Of a stretch of 5,350 nt of DNA, positions 1 through 5,012 are shown piece after piece. Source of the stretch: Armatimonadota bacterium. GTDB lineage: Bacteria > Armatimonadota > Armatimonadia > Armatimonadales > Armatimonadaceae. The stretch covers positions 1 to 5,350 of the forward strand of contig JACMIU010000434.1 in NCBI GenBank assembly GCA_014380985.1, in the 5' to 3' direction. Position 1 is the first letter of the stretch; each line of letters starts with the position of its first letter. A program made the position numbers and the translations under genes. The notes below the pieces were generated by a model. The model was given only the letters and a program-made list of their open reading frames with translations, searched no databases and had not been told where the DNA came from.

Positions 1-444
1 ACCGGCGCGTTCTGGGATAGGACGATGAACATCAACCTGCGTGGCACGTTCCTCGCCGTGAAAGCAGGCGCGGCGTCGCTACGGAAAAACGGCGGCTCCG
101 TCGTGATTATCGCGTCCACGGCGGGGCAACGCGGGTCGGCGGATTATTCGGCATATGCGACCAGCAAGGGGGCGCAACTCCTCTTCATGCGTTCGATGGC
201 AAAGGAACTCGCGCCGGATCGCGTTCGCGTCAACGCCGTCGCTCCCGGCTGGACGGAAACCGACATGAGCCGCGACGCCATGACCGCGTTCGGGCGCGAA
301 GGGATTATCGCGTCCATTCCGATGGGGCGAATTGGGCTACCGGATGACTGCGCGAACGCCGCACTGTTCTTGCTGTCCGACCTGGCCGCGTTTATTACCG
401 GCAGTACGATTACCGTGGACGGCGGGGCGGATATGCGTGGTTGA
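1..444 (+). CDS. Short-chain dehydrogenase/reductase (SDR), 3' part; 5' end outside the window
   Basis: This is the C-terminal part of a classical SDR, a cytosolic NAD(P)-dependent oxidoreductase of the FabG-like type. The frame is open from base 1; the eight codons before the Met at 25 read TGAFWDRT and fit the family, so that Met is internal and the Rossmann glycine motif lies upstream of the window. Counting from that Met, the catalytic tetrad is visible: Asn4 (NINLRGTF), Ser31 (IIASTAG), Tyr44 and Lys48 (YATSK). It is followed by the VNAVAPGWTETDM segment and the usual C-terminal ITGSTITVDGG. The substrate cannot be told: 3-oxoacyl-ACP reductase, glucose 1-dehydrogenase and many others share these motifs. 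It stops 10 bp before the end of the convergent methyltransferase gene, with no obvious terminator between them. The family call is secure; the specific function is open. Confidence 0.93.
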   Translation, partial: TGAFWDRTMNINLRGTFLAVKAGAASLRKNGGSVVIIASTAGQRGSADYSAYATSKGAQLLFMRSMAKELAPDRVRVNAVAPGWTETDMSRDAMTAFGREGIIASIPMGRIGLPDDCANAALFLLSDLAAFITGSTITVDGGADMRG

Positions 445-454
445 TTTCGCGCCG

Positions 455-1231
455 TCACTCCGCTGCTTTTTGAAGATACCAAACATAGCCGCCGAATGAA
501 AACGCTCCGGTTTGCGCGACAAACAGCGGCGCGGTTTCGCCCATTAGCCGCTCATAAATATCTTCCACAGATTCGGTTCCTTGCTCGACTGCCGCGATAA
601 CGTTGCTTTGCGTCAGCAGATAGCGCACGAGTTGTTCGGGCGAAAAAACAATTTCGTTCGTGTAGTTTTCCGTGTGCGCGAGTTGAAACCTGTACCCTTG
701 CGCTTCTTCCTGCGTTATCGGAACATTGTTGCGGGCGGGCGTCGGGTATCGCATAAGAAAGTCGCGTCGTAGCCACTCCCCAAAGCGGGCGTCGTCTCGC
801 ATTTCGCCGCGAAAAGCGTTGTTGTAAATCACAAGGTAGCCGGATGGGTGTAGCAGTCGGTGTACCTCGGCGAAGAATCGGGGACGGTCGAACCAGTGAA
901 AGGCGAGCGACACGGTAACAAGATCGAAACCGGCGTCGGGCAAGGGGATGTTCTCGGCGGGCGAAGGAAGGTAGCGGACGCCGTCCGCCGCTTGGGCAAC
1001 GGCAAGCATATCGGGCGAAGCGTCCACGCCGACCACGGAGCCAGCAATCTCGCGCAGGGCGACGGTGGATTGTCCGGTTCCACAACCAACGTCTAAAGCA
1101 TCGCCGACTGGTCTCTCAAAAGCGAGTTGCTCACGAATCTTGTCCATGATGAGCGGATGAAAGTACGGGCGGTCTTGCGCGTAGCGTTCGGCGGCGGTTT
1201 TGTAGGCGAAATAGTTGGTAGCGATTGGCAT
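455..1231 (-). CDS. Class I SAM-dependent methyltransferase (Methyltransf_11 type)
   Basis: A complete 258-residue protein with a class I methyltransferase fold, predicted to be cytosolic. Motif I is ALDVGCGTG (residues 45-53), the SAM-ribose acidic residue is Asp70 in VVGVD, and the post-I to motif II stretch is AENIPLPDAGFDLVTVSLAFHWFD (about 92-115, here broken as AENIPLPDAG then FDLVTVSLAFHWFD). Motif III is LLHPSGYLVIYNN (126-138). The AFHWFD signature is typical of small-molecule methyltransferases related to UbiE and to trans-aconitate methyltransferase; the acceptor substrate is not identifiable. The start at 1231 has a GGAG 12 nt upstream, which is rather far. It begins five bases after the stop of the small upstream ORF (1237-1347), so translation may be coupled to it. 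The probable promoter is the TATAAT at 1369-1374. Confidence 0.93.
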   Translation of the reverse strand: MPIATNYFAYKTAAERYAQDRPYFHPLIMDKIREQLAFERPVGDALDVGCGTGQSTVALREIAGSVVGVDASPDMLAVAQAADGVRYLPSPAENIPLPDAGFDLVTVSLAFHWFDRPRFFAEVHRLLHPSGYLVIYNNAFRGEMRDDARFGEWLRRDFLMRYPTPARNNVPITQEEAQGYRFQLAHTENYTNEIVFSPEQLVRYLLTQSNVIAAVEQGTESVEDIYERLMGETAPLFVAQTGAFSFGGYVWYLQKAAE

Positions 1232-1236
1232 AACGG

Positions 1237-1347
1237 TTACTTGCTCCAGTTCGTGCAGGGCGCACCGACGCCGTCGGAGTCTCGCCGACTGCGCGTGACG
1301 ACGATGGTTCGGTGCGCTTGCGGCACGACGTAGGTGGTTGCGGTCAT
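1237..1347 (-). pseudogene. 36-codon ORF: probable N-terminal remnant of an AHSA1/SRPBCC protein, now a leader ORF of the methyltransferase
   Basis: This short ORF has an ATG at 1347, an AAGGGAG ribosome binding site six bases upstream (1354-1360) and a TATAAT box at 1369-1374, so it is probably translated. Its first residues, MTATTYVVPQAHRTIVVTR, resemble the beginning of AHSA1-type SRPBCC proteins, where a (V/E)P...IVxTR segment normally continues as xFDAPRELVxxAxTDP. Here the match stops after TR and gives an arginine-rich, unrelated tail ending in TAA at 1237-1239. The tail coincides with the GC-rich inverted repeat at 1260-1317. I infer a truncated gene in which most of the SRPBCC domain was lost, leaving the promoter and start to drive the methyltransferase five bases downstream. 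The alternative is a genuine leader peptide with a chance resemblance. The family match is from memory of the consensus, not an alignment. Confidence 0.42.
1260..1317. repeat. Nested GC-rich inverted repeat
   Basis: The outer arms GCGCACCG (1260-1267) and CGGTGCGC (1310-1317) are perfectly complementary over 8 bp. Inside, GTCGG at 1273-1277 can pair either with CCGAC at 1265-1269 (3-nt loop) or with CCGAC at 1285-1289 (7-nt loop), so alternative hairpins are possible. GCGCA (1260-1264) can also pair with TGCGC (1290-1294). The block lies inside the small ORF 1237-1347, where its homology to SRPBCC proteins ends. It may be a dispersed palindromic repeat or a folded leader RNA. Short GC-rich complementarity can also arise by chance. 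Confidence 0.45.
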
Positions 1348-1368
1348 GGTTGGCTCCCTTCCGTGCTC

Positions 1369-1374
1369 ATTATA
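1369..1374 (-). promoter_or_regulatory. Candidate sigma70 -10 box for the small ORF and methyltransferase
   Basis: The minus strand reads TATAAT, a perfect -10 consensus, 21 bases before the small ORF's start codon at 1347. The start site would fall near 1362, giving a very short leader that still includes the AAGGGAG ribosome binding site. No good -35 box is seen at 16-18 bp spacing (the 17-bp position reads GCGCTA), so the call rests on the -10 alone. Confidence 0.5.
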
Positions 1375-1411
1375 CCCCGGCAAAAGAAGCGTAGCGCGTC
1401 CTCTCCGACAA

Positions 1412-1440
1412 TGAAAAACGTGAACGCTTGCGGGTATAAC
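1412..1440 (+). promoter_or_regulatory. Candidate promoter for transketolase
   Basis: TATAAC at 1435-1440 is a near-consensus -10 box, 60 bases before the transketolase start. At 17 bp spacing the -35 position reads TGAAAA (1412-1417), a weak match. It is divergent from the TATAAT at 1369-1374 on the other strand, so the 152 bp between the two start codons (1348-1499) is a divergent promoter region with no gene in it. Confidence 0.4.
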
Positions 1441-1446
1441 AAGAAC

Positions 1447-1474
1447 GGCGTTCGATCCTGCAAGCCGGAACGCC
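1447..1474 (+). promoter_or_regulatory. Inverted repeat in the transketolase 5' leader
   Basis: GGCGTTC (1447-1453) and GAACGCC (1468-1474) form a perfect 7-bp inverted repeat around a 14-nt spacer. It lies directly after the candidate -10 box, so it is either a leader RNA hairpin or a repressor site overlapping the transcription start. No T-run follows, so it is not an intrinsic terminator. The role is inferred only from position. Confidence 0.35.
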
Positions 1475-1483
1475 TATCATTTT

Positions 1484-1489
1484 AAGGAA
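1484..1489 (+). promoter_or_regulatory. Ribosome binding site of transketolase
   Basis: AAGGAA ten bases before the ATG at 1500 supports that start. The encoded N-terminus (short helix, then the GSGHPTS motif at residues 29-35) has the usual length for the family. Confidence 0.75.
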
Positions 1490-1499
1490 CCAAACTCCC

Positions 1500-2717
1500 A
1501 TGCCTGACGAAGCCACTTTGCAATCTTACAAAGATTTAGCCGCGCAACTACGCGCCGATTCTATCCGTTGTACCACCGCCGCCGGGTCGGGACACCCGAC
1601 CTCCGGGATGTCCGCCGCCGACTTTTTGGCGGTGCTGGCAATCAAGTATCTGAAATACGATTTTCAGAACCCGAAGATGCCGAACAACGACCATTTGCTG
1701 TTCTCGAAAGGTCATGCCTGCCCCGTGCTGTACGCCTTGTACAAAGCGGTCGGTGCGATTTCGGACGCCGAACTGCTGACGCTCCGGCAGTTCGACTCGA
1801 AACTCGAAGGACACCCGACCCCCGAAATCCCGTATGTGGACGCCGCGACCGGTTCGCTCGGACAGGGCTTGCCGATTGGCGTTGGGATTGCGATGGCGGG
1901 CAAATACATTGACAAACTGCCGTACAAAACGTGGATCGTTTGCGGCGACTCGGAGATGGCGGAAGGCTCCATGTACGAGGCTCTCGAAATCGCGGCGCAC
2001 TACGAACTGAATAATCTTGTCGCTATCGTAGACGTCAACAAACTCGGTCAGCGCGGTGAAACGCAGCTCGGTCACGATATGGCGGCGTACAAAGCACGGT
2101 TCGAGGCGTTCGGTTGGCACGCGATTGTGGTGGATGGTCACGATGTTGCCGCCTTAGATGCCGCGTTCGCCGAAGCCATGACCGCCGACAAGCCGGTCGG
2201 TATCTTGGCGAAAACCGACAAAGGGCATGGCGTCTCGTTCACCTCTGGTCTGCCCGGATGGCATGGCAAGGCGATGAAGCCCGAAGAAGCCGAAAAAGCG
2301 TTAATCGAACTCGGTAGCCCGAAGGGCGACATTGTTATCACCGTGCAAAAGCCGGAAGATTTGCACCCCGCCGCACTCTCGCCGAACACCGATTTTGTCG
2401 CGCCCTCCTACCCGCTCGGCGAAAAATACTCGGCGCGTCAGGCATATGGCGACGCGCTCAAAGCACTCGGAGCCAGTCGTGGCGATATTTTCGCCAACGA
2501 TTCCGAAGTGTCCAACTCGACGTTTTCGGAAACGTTCAAGAAAGCGTACCCCGACCGATTCTTCGAGATGTATATCGCCGAGCAAGTCATGGTGTCGGTC
2601 GCGCAAGGAATCGAAGCGCGGGGCTACACGGTGTTCTGCTCGACGTTTGCGGCGTTTTTTGCGCGGGCGTTTGACCAGATTCGCATGGGCGCGGTGTCGC
2701 GGGCGACGCTTCATTAA
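1500..2717 (+). CDS. tkt: Transketolase, N-terminal 405 residues (TPP-binding domain and first part of Pyr domain)
   Basis: This is the part before the internal stop. Visible family landmarks are the invariant His32 in GSGHPTS, SKGHA (69-73), EGHP (103-106), GSLGQGL (118-124), and the thiamine-diphosphate/Mg motif from G149-D150-S151 to N180 (GDSEMAEGSMYEALEIA then VAIVDVN). Next come GFGWHAIVVDGH-like residues FGWHAIVVDGH (204-214), and His255 in LPGWHGK. The Pyr domain then begins with SARQAYGDAL (311-320) and DSEVSNS (334-340). Catalytic Glu361 lies in YIAEQ, and STFAAFFARAFDQIRM (381-396) lines the cofactor pocket. GDS in place of GDG is, as I recall, common in bacterial members. The protein ends inside the Pyr domain before GEDGPSQ, so as a separate polypeptide it should be inactive and probably unstable. 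Confidence 0.93.
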   Translation: MPDEATLQSYKDLAAQLRADSIRCTTAAGSGHPTSGMSAADFLAVLAIKYLKYDFQNPKMPNNDHLLFSKGHACPVLYALYKAVGAISDAELLTLRQFDSKLEGHPTPEIPYVDAATGSLGQGLPIGVGIAMAGKYIDKLPYKTWIVCGDSEMAEGSMYEALEIAAHYELNNLVAIVDVNKLGQRGETQLGHDMAAYKARFEAFGWHAIVVDGHDVAALDAAFAEAMTADKPVGILAKTDKGHGVSFTSGLPGWHGKAMKPEEAEKALIELGSPKGDIVITVQKPEDLHPAALSPNTDFVAPSYPLGEKYSARQAYGDALKALGASRGDIFANDSEVSNSTFSETFKKAYPDRFFEMYIAEQVMVSVAQGIEARGYTVFCSTFAAFFARAFDQIRMGAVSRATLH

Positions 2718-2765
2718 GTCGGTTCACACGCCGGGGTTTCGAATGGCGAGGACGGCCCGTCGCAG

Positions 2766-3347
2766 ATGGCACTCGAAGATTTAGCCATGATGCGCTCGGT
2801 TCACGGTTCGACCGTCTTGTACCCGTCGGACGCGGTTTCCACGGTGCATTTAGTCAAGGCGATGGCGGAAACGAAGGGCATTTCGTACCTGCGAGCGACC
2901 CGCGAGAAAGTGCCGACGCTGTACGGGGCGGACGAAACCTTCCCCATTGGCGGCTCAAAAACCCTGCGCTCGTCCGATTCCGACGTGGCAACGATTATCG
3001 GTGCGGGCATCACGCTCCACGAAGCATTGAAAGCGGCGGACACGCTTGCTGGGGAAGGCACGAACGTGCGTGTGATTGACCTGTACTCGGTGAAGCCGAT
3101 TGACTGGGCGGCGATTGTGTCGGCGGTGCAGGACACGAAGCATATCATTGTCGTGGAAGACCACTGGGCGCAAGGCGGTTTGGGCGACGCCGTGGCAAGC
3201 ATTCTCGCCGACGCCAACGTGCCGATGGTGAAGTTCACGCACCTGTGCATCACCGAAATGCCGCGTTCAGGAACGCCGCAGGAACTTCTCGAAAAGTACG
3301 GCATTGACGCTCACGCGATTGTTGCGGCGGTGAAAGCCGGAATATAA
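2766..3347 (+). CDS. tkt: Transketolase, C-terminal part after the internal stop (rest of Pyr domain and transketolase C-domain)
   Basis: This segment is in the same frame as the upstream part. Real coding homology resumes directly after the stop: codons 2718-2765 encode VGSHAGVSNGEDGPSQ, which contacts the thiamine pyrimidine and neighbouring subunit. No ATG, GTG, TTG or CTG occurs in those 16 codons, so the first possible restart is Met at 2766, and it lacks a convincing ribosome binding site. Further landmarks are LEDLAMMRSV, the LYPSDAVST segment, and the C-terminal domain with IIGAGITLHEALKAAD, VRVIDLYSVKPID, VVEDHWAQGGLG and the closing EMPRSGTPQELLEKYGID. It ends in TAA at 3345-3347. 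It is probably not expressed as a functional protein unless the stop is an error or is read through. Confidence 0.85.
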   Translation: MALEDLAMMRSVHGSTVLYPSDAVSTVHLVKAMAETKGISYLRATREKVPTLYGADETFPIGGSKTLRSSDSDVATIIGAGITLHEALKAADTLAGEGTNVRVIDLYSVKPIDWAAIVSAVQDTKHIIVVEDHWAQGGLGDAVASILADANVPMVKFTHLCITEMPRSGTPQELLEKYGIDAHAIVAAVKAGI

Positions 3348-3357
3348 TTCGGAAAGA

Positions 3358-3397
3358 GTGGCGGCGCGTGTACCGCGCCGCCACCGTTTGAACTTTT
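3358..3397. terminator. Bidirectional hairpin terminator between convergent genes
   Basis: GTGGCGGCGCG (3358-3368) and CGCGCCGCCAC (3374-3384) form a perfect 11-bp GC-rich stem with a 5-nt loop (TGTAC). On the plus strand it is followed by a T-containing tail (CGTTTGAACTTTTG), on the minus strand by TCTTTCCG, so both tails are imperfect. It fills the 56-bp gap between the stops of transketolase (+) and the secreted protein (-), and can serve both. Confidence 0.85.
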
Positions 3398-3403
3398 GAT
3401 TTC

Positions 3404-4504
3404 CTACTTCGCCGTGGTCAAGTCGAACAAGAAGATACGAGCGGCACGCAGATCAATTATCTTGCCTTCCGTTAAGCGAATGCTCTTCGCCGCAACATTC
3501 GCCGGAAGCGCGAAGAAGACGCGGAAACGGGTTTCCTCGCCGGGGTTCAGGTTGCCCTCGTGTGATTCGTCACGGGTTGCTTTCACAATCGCCTGCGTGT
3601 ACGGTACTTTCTCACCGTCGGCGTCAATAAGGTCGGCATGGAAGTAGCCCCAATAGTAGCGTTGCACAATTTCGGAGGTATTTTTAATCGTGAATGTCAC
3701 CGTGACGAAGCGGTTTCCCTTCCCCGGTTCCCGCGTCAGAATCGGTTCCGATACGTCTGCCACCGAATCGAGGCGGGCGGCGAACACACCGAGCGGAACC
3801 GATACTCCCGCCGCCACCGGCACTTCTTTAAGAGCCGATGCTCCTGCCGCGTCGGCGGCATCAGCGAAAGGGGCGGCTAGGGAAGCGACTTTGCCGCGCA
3901 AATCGTAGCGAATTACGGGCATACCGCTCTCACGCTCGACAATCAGTTTGGGAACGACACCGGCGGCAGGGACAAGAATGGGAACGACAACGTCAATCTT
4001 CTGCGCCGGTTTGAGTGATTCGGCAAGGGGTTGTCGCAGACCTTCGCGTACCACCGTTTGGATTGCGGTGTGATTGACATCTTTCGCATCTACGACCGTG
4101 AACTTCAGTCCTGACCAATCATAAGAAAGATCTTTCGGGTTCGGATTTTGCACAGTGAAATGCAAAACAAGCAGTTTCTCGTCGGCTTTCGGAACATAGG
4201 TGTTGTTGCCACTGGTGAACGGCACAACGCTGTATTCCGCGCTTCGGAGCGTGAAATTGATGGGGTACGACTTGCCCATGGTGTACGTTTTACCAAGGAC
4301 GCCGAAATCACCGGGAAGTTGTGTTGTCCCAAGAACTATAGTTTCTGACTTTTTCGCGGCGGGCTTTTTCGCAGGTATGGGCTTGACAGGCTTCTTAGTC
4401 TGTGCGGCGCAAGGCGTGGCGTAGAGAAACGATGATAGCACGGCGGTTAAGCCGAACACGAGGGCGCAACCATAAGCGCGGTTACAAGGCTTTGATAGTA
4501 GCAT
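3404..4504 (-). CDS. Secreted protein with two tandem DUF4352-like beta-sandwich domains
   Basis: A 366-residue protein of unknown function, predicted to be exported. It has an N-terminal signal peptide: basic start, hydrophobic stretch about 12-28, and likely cleavage after Ala34 in PCAAQT. I see no lipobox. A Lys/Pro/Ala-rich linker (37-53) follows. Two repeats then share one plan: a hydrophobic strand with an asparagine turn (LLVLHFTVQNPNP, 111-123; FVTVTFTIKNTSE, 266-278), an aromatic segment (YDWSGLKFTVVDAKD; YYWGYFHADLIDADGE), and a 'LxPxxxxxxxVxF xxP' strand (LKPAQKIDVVVPILVP, 165-180; LNPGEETRFRVFFALP, 319-334). This resembles the immunoglobulin-like DUF4352/telokin-type extracellular domains. 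An Ala-rich linker (about 205-230) separates them. It may bind a ligand or surface component, but no catalytic residues are evident. The start has only a weak purine-rich ribosome binding site (AGAAAGAAG). Confidence 0.8.
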   Translation of the reverse strand: MLLSKPCNRAYGCALVFGLTAVLSSFLYATPCAAQTKKPVKPIPAKKPAAKKSETIVLGTTQLPGDFGVLGKTYTMGKSYPINFTLRSAEYSVVPFTSGNNTYVPKADEKLLVLHFTVQNPNPKDLSYDWSGLKFTVVDAKDVNHTAIQTVVREGLRQPLAESLKPAQKIDVVVPILVPAAGVVPKLIVERESGMPVIRYDLRGKVASLAAPFADAADAAGASALKEVPVAAGVSVPLGVFAARLDSVADVSEPILTREPGKGNRFVTVTFTIKNTSEIVQRYYWGYFHADLIDADGEKVPYTQAIVKATRDESHEGNLNPGEETRFRVFFALPANVAAKSIRLTEGKIIDLRAARIFLFDLTTAK

Positions 4505-4556
4505 TTTTCTTCTTTCTGTGGCTTCGCGGTCAACAAGATAGATTTCCGAACAACCG

Positions 4557-4562
4557 AGTATA
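4557..4562 (-). promoter_or_regulatory. Candidate -10 box for the secreted-protein gene
   Basis: The minus strand reads TATACT about 53 bases before the ATG at 4504. The 17-bp-spaced -35 position reads TTCCGA, only half matching TTGACA. It is the best sigma70-like candidate in this AT-richer gap. Confidence 0.35.
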
Positions 4563-4613
4563 CTACGATACGAAGAAAATCGGAAATGTCGTGTGCATTG
4601 CCGATTGCGTTAG

Positions 4614-4656
4614 GGCGAATGCCCGCACGATCTTTCGTAAATATAGGCATTTCGCC
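4614..4656. repeat. Nested inverted repeat in the divergent intergenic region
   Basis: GGCGAATGCC (4614-4623) pairs with GGCATTTCGCC (4646-4656), leaving one unpaired T. Inside the 22-nt spacer, ACGA (4627-4630) and TCGT (4635-4638) make a second small stem around TCTT. It sits between the candidate promoters of the two divergent genes (start codons at 4504 and 4737). It could be an operator, a small structured RNA, or a fragment of a dispersed palindromic element. The rest of the 232-bp gap (4505-4736) shows no gene. Confidence 0.4.
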
Positions 4657-4681
4657 TCATGTGCGCTCACGCTCCCTCCGC

Positions 4682-4730
4682 TAAAATAACGGTGTCACGG
4701 GAGACGGATAGTTTCCCCGCGCCTTAGGAG
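4682..4730 (+). promoter_or_regulatory. Candidate -10 box and ribosome binding site for the YiaA/B gene
   Basis: TAAAAT at 4682-4687 is one mismatch from the -10 consensus, with no clear -35 at 17 bp (ATGTGC). TAGGAG at 4725-4730 is a strong ribosome binding site six bases before the ATG at 4737 and fixes that start. The -10 call is weak; the ribosome binding site is firm. Confidence 0.5.
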
Positions 4731-4736
4731 CGAACT

Positions 4737-5012
4737 ATGGAACAACCGACACTGAATCAGGATTCGACCGCTTGGGTCGTTTTTACGCAGATTAGTTTTT
4801 TGATTGCGATGGCGGCGATGGTAGGCGGCATCTACTTTCTGCCGGTGCAATCGTGGATGCGCGGCTACTTGGCGATGGGTTTGTTTTTTGCCGTTTCCTC
4901 CACAATCGTGATGAGCAAAACCTTGCGCGACCGGCACGAATCGCGCAAAATCGTCAACAAAATACAGGAAGTCAAGACCGAGCGGATTCTGAAGGATTTT
5001 GAGTCGCGCTGA
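4737..5012 (+). CDS. YiaA/YiaB family two-helix inner membrane protein
   Basis: A 91-residue protein with two predicted membrane helices, about residues 13-35 and 43-60, joined by a short loop containing the family's LPVxxWxRGYLAMG pattern (35-48). A cytoplasmic-looking charged tail starts at SKTLRDRHESRK (60-71) and continues as a helix (INxIxEAKTE-like: VNKIQEVKTERILKDFE). This matches the YiaA/YiaB two-helix family (Pfam YiaAB), where DTSAW-type N-termini and KTxRDxHE after helix 2 are typical, at the usual length. The biochemical role of the family is unknown. The start is set by TAGGAG at 4725-4730. Its last 41 bases overlap the end of the convergent DUF4385 gene. Confidence 0.87.
   Translation: MEQPTLNQDSTAWVVFTQISFLIAMAAMVGGIYFLPVQSWMRGYLAMGLFFAVSSTIVMSKTLRDRHESRKIVNKIQEVKTERILKDFESR

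Larger units (their letters stand above)
1500..3347 (+). pseudogene. tkt: Transketolase gene interrupted by one in-frame TAA
   Basis: Read as one frame, this is a complete transketolase of 615 codons including the internal stop, the normal length for the shorter, animal-like transketolase class (about 620 residues). The frame never shifts. TAA at codon 406 (2715-2717) falls where relatives have Leu in a stretch like (N/H)LVGSHAGVS, so a single base change from TTA would explain it. TTA is used for Leu elsewhere in the gene, for instance in the DLA of the second half. Both sides stay fully conserved, with no other stop or indel, so the lesion is very recent or is a sequencing or assembly error. 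The gene has its own promoter region and is closed by the hairpin at 3358-3384. An intact enzyme would interconvert C5/C3/C7/C4/C6 sugar phosphates in the non-oxidative pentose phosphate pathway. Confidence 0.8.

Noticed and set aside
552..1085. Long minus-strand ORF (177 codons) within the methyltransferase
   Set aside because: It is an Arg-rich shadow in another frame of a clearly homologous methyltransferase gene and has no recognisable motif.
1232..1300. Upstream in-frame extension of the methyltransferase through the palindromic block
   Set aside because: The extension would be an Arg-rich stretch with no family similarity; MPIATNYFAYKTAAERYA already begins where such methyltransferases usually begin.
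1548..2141. 197-codon antisense ORF inside transketolase
   Set aside because: Low-complexity, His/Arg/Val-rich shadow of a conserved gene, as expected from GC-rich codon use; no ribosome binding site or family resemblance.
2715..2717. Reassigned TAA codon, or Sec/Pyl insertion
   Set aside because: TAA ends this same gene at 3345-3347, so it is a normal stop here. Selenocysteine uses TGA and pyrrolysine TAG, and TAA is usually the least leaky stop.
2332..2784. 150-codon plus-strand ORF bridging the transketolase stop
   Set aside because: It is out of frame with transketolase and composed of Arg/Ser/Pro-rich shadow sequence, so it does not rescue the interrupted gene by frameshift.
1500..3347. 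A naturally split (two-subunit) transketolase
   Set aside because: Known split forms separate the TPP-binding domain from Pyr plus C-domain. Here the break falls inside the Pyr domain, and restart at 2766 would lose GEDGPSQ.
4402..4689. 95-codon plus-strand ORF over the start of the secreted-protein gene and the intergenic gap
   Set aside because: It overlaps the signal-peptide region antisense, has no good ribosome binding site and no recognisable domain.
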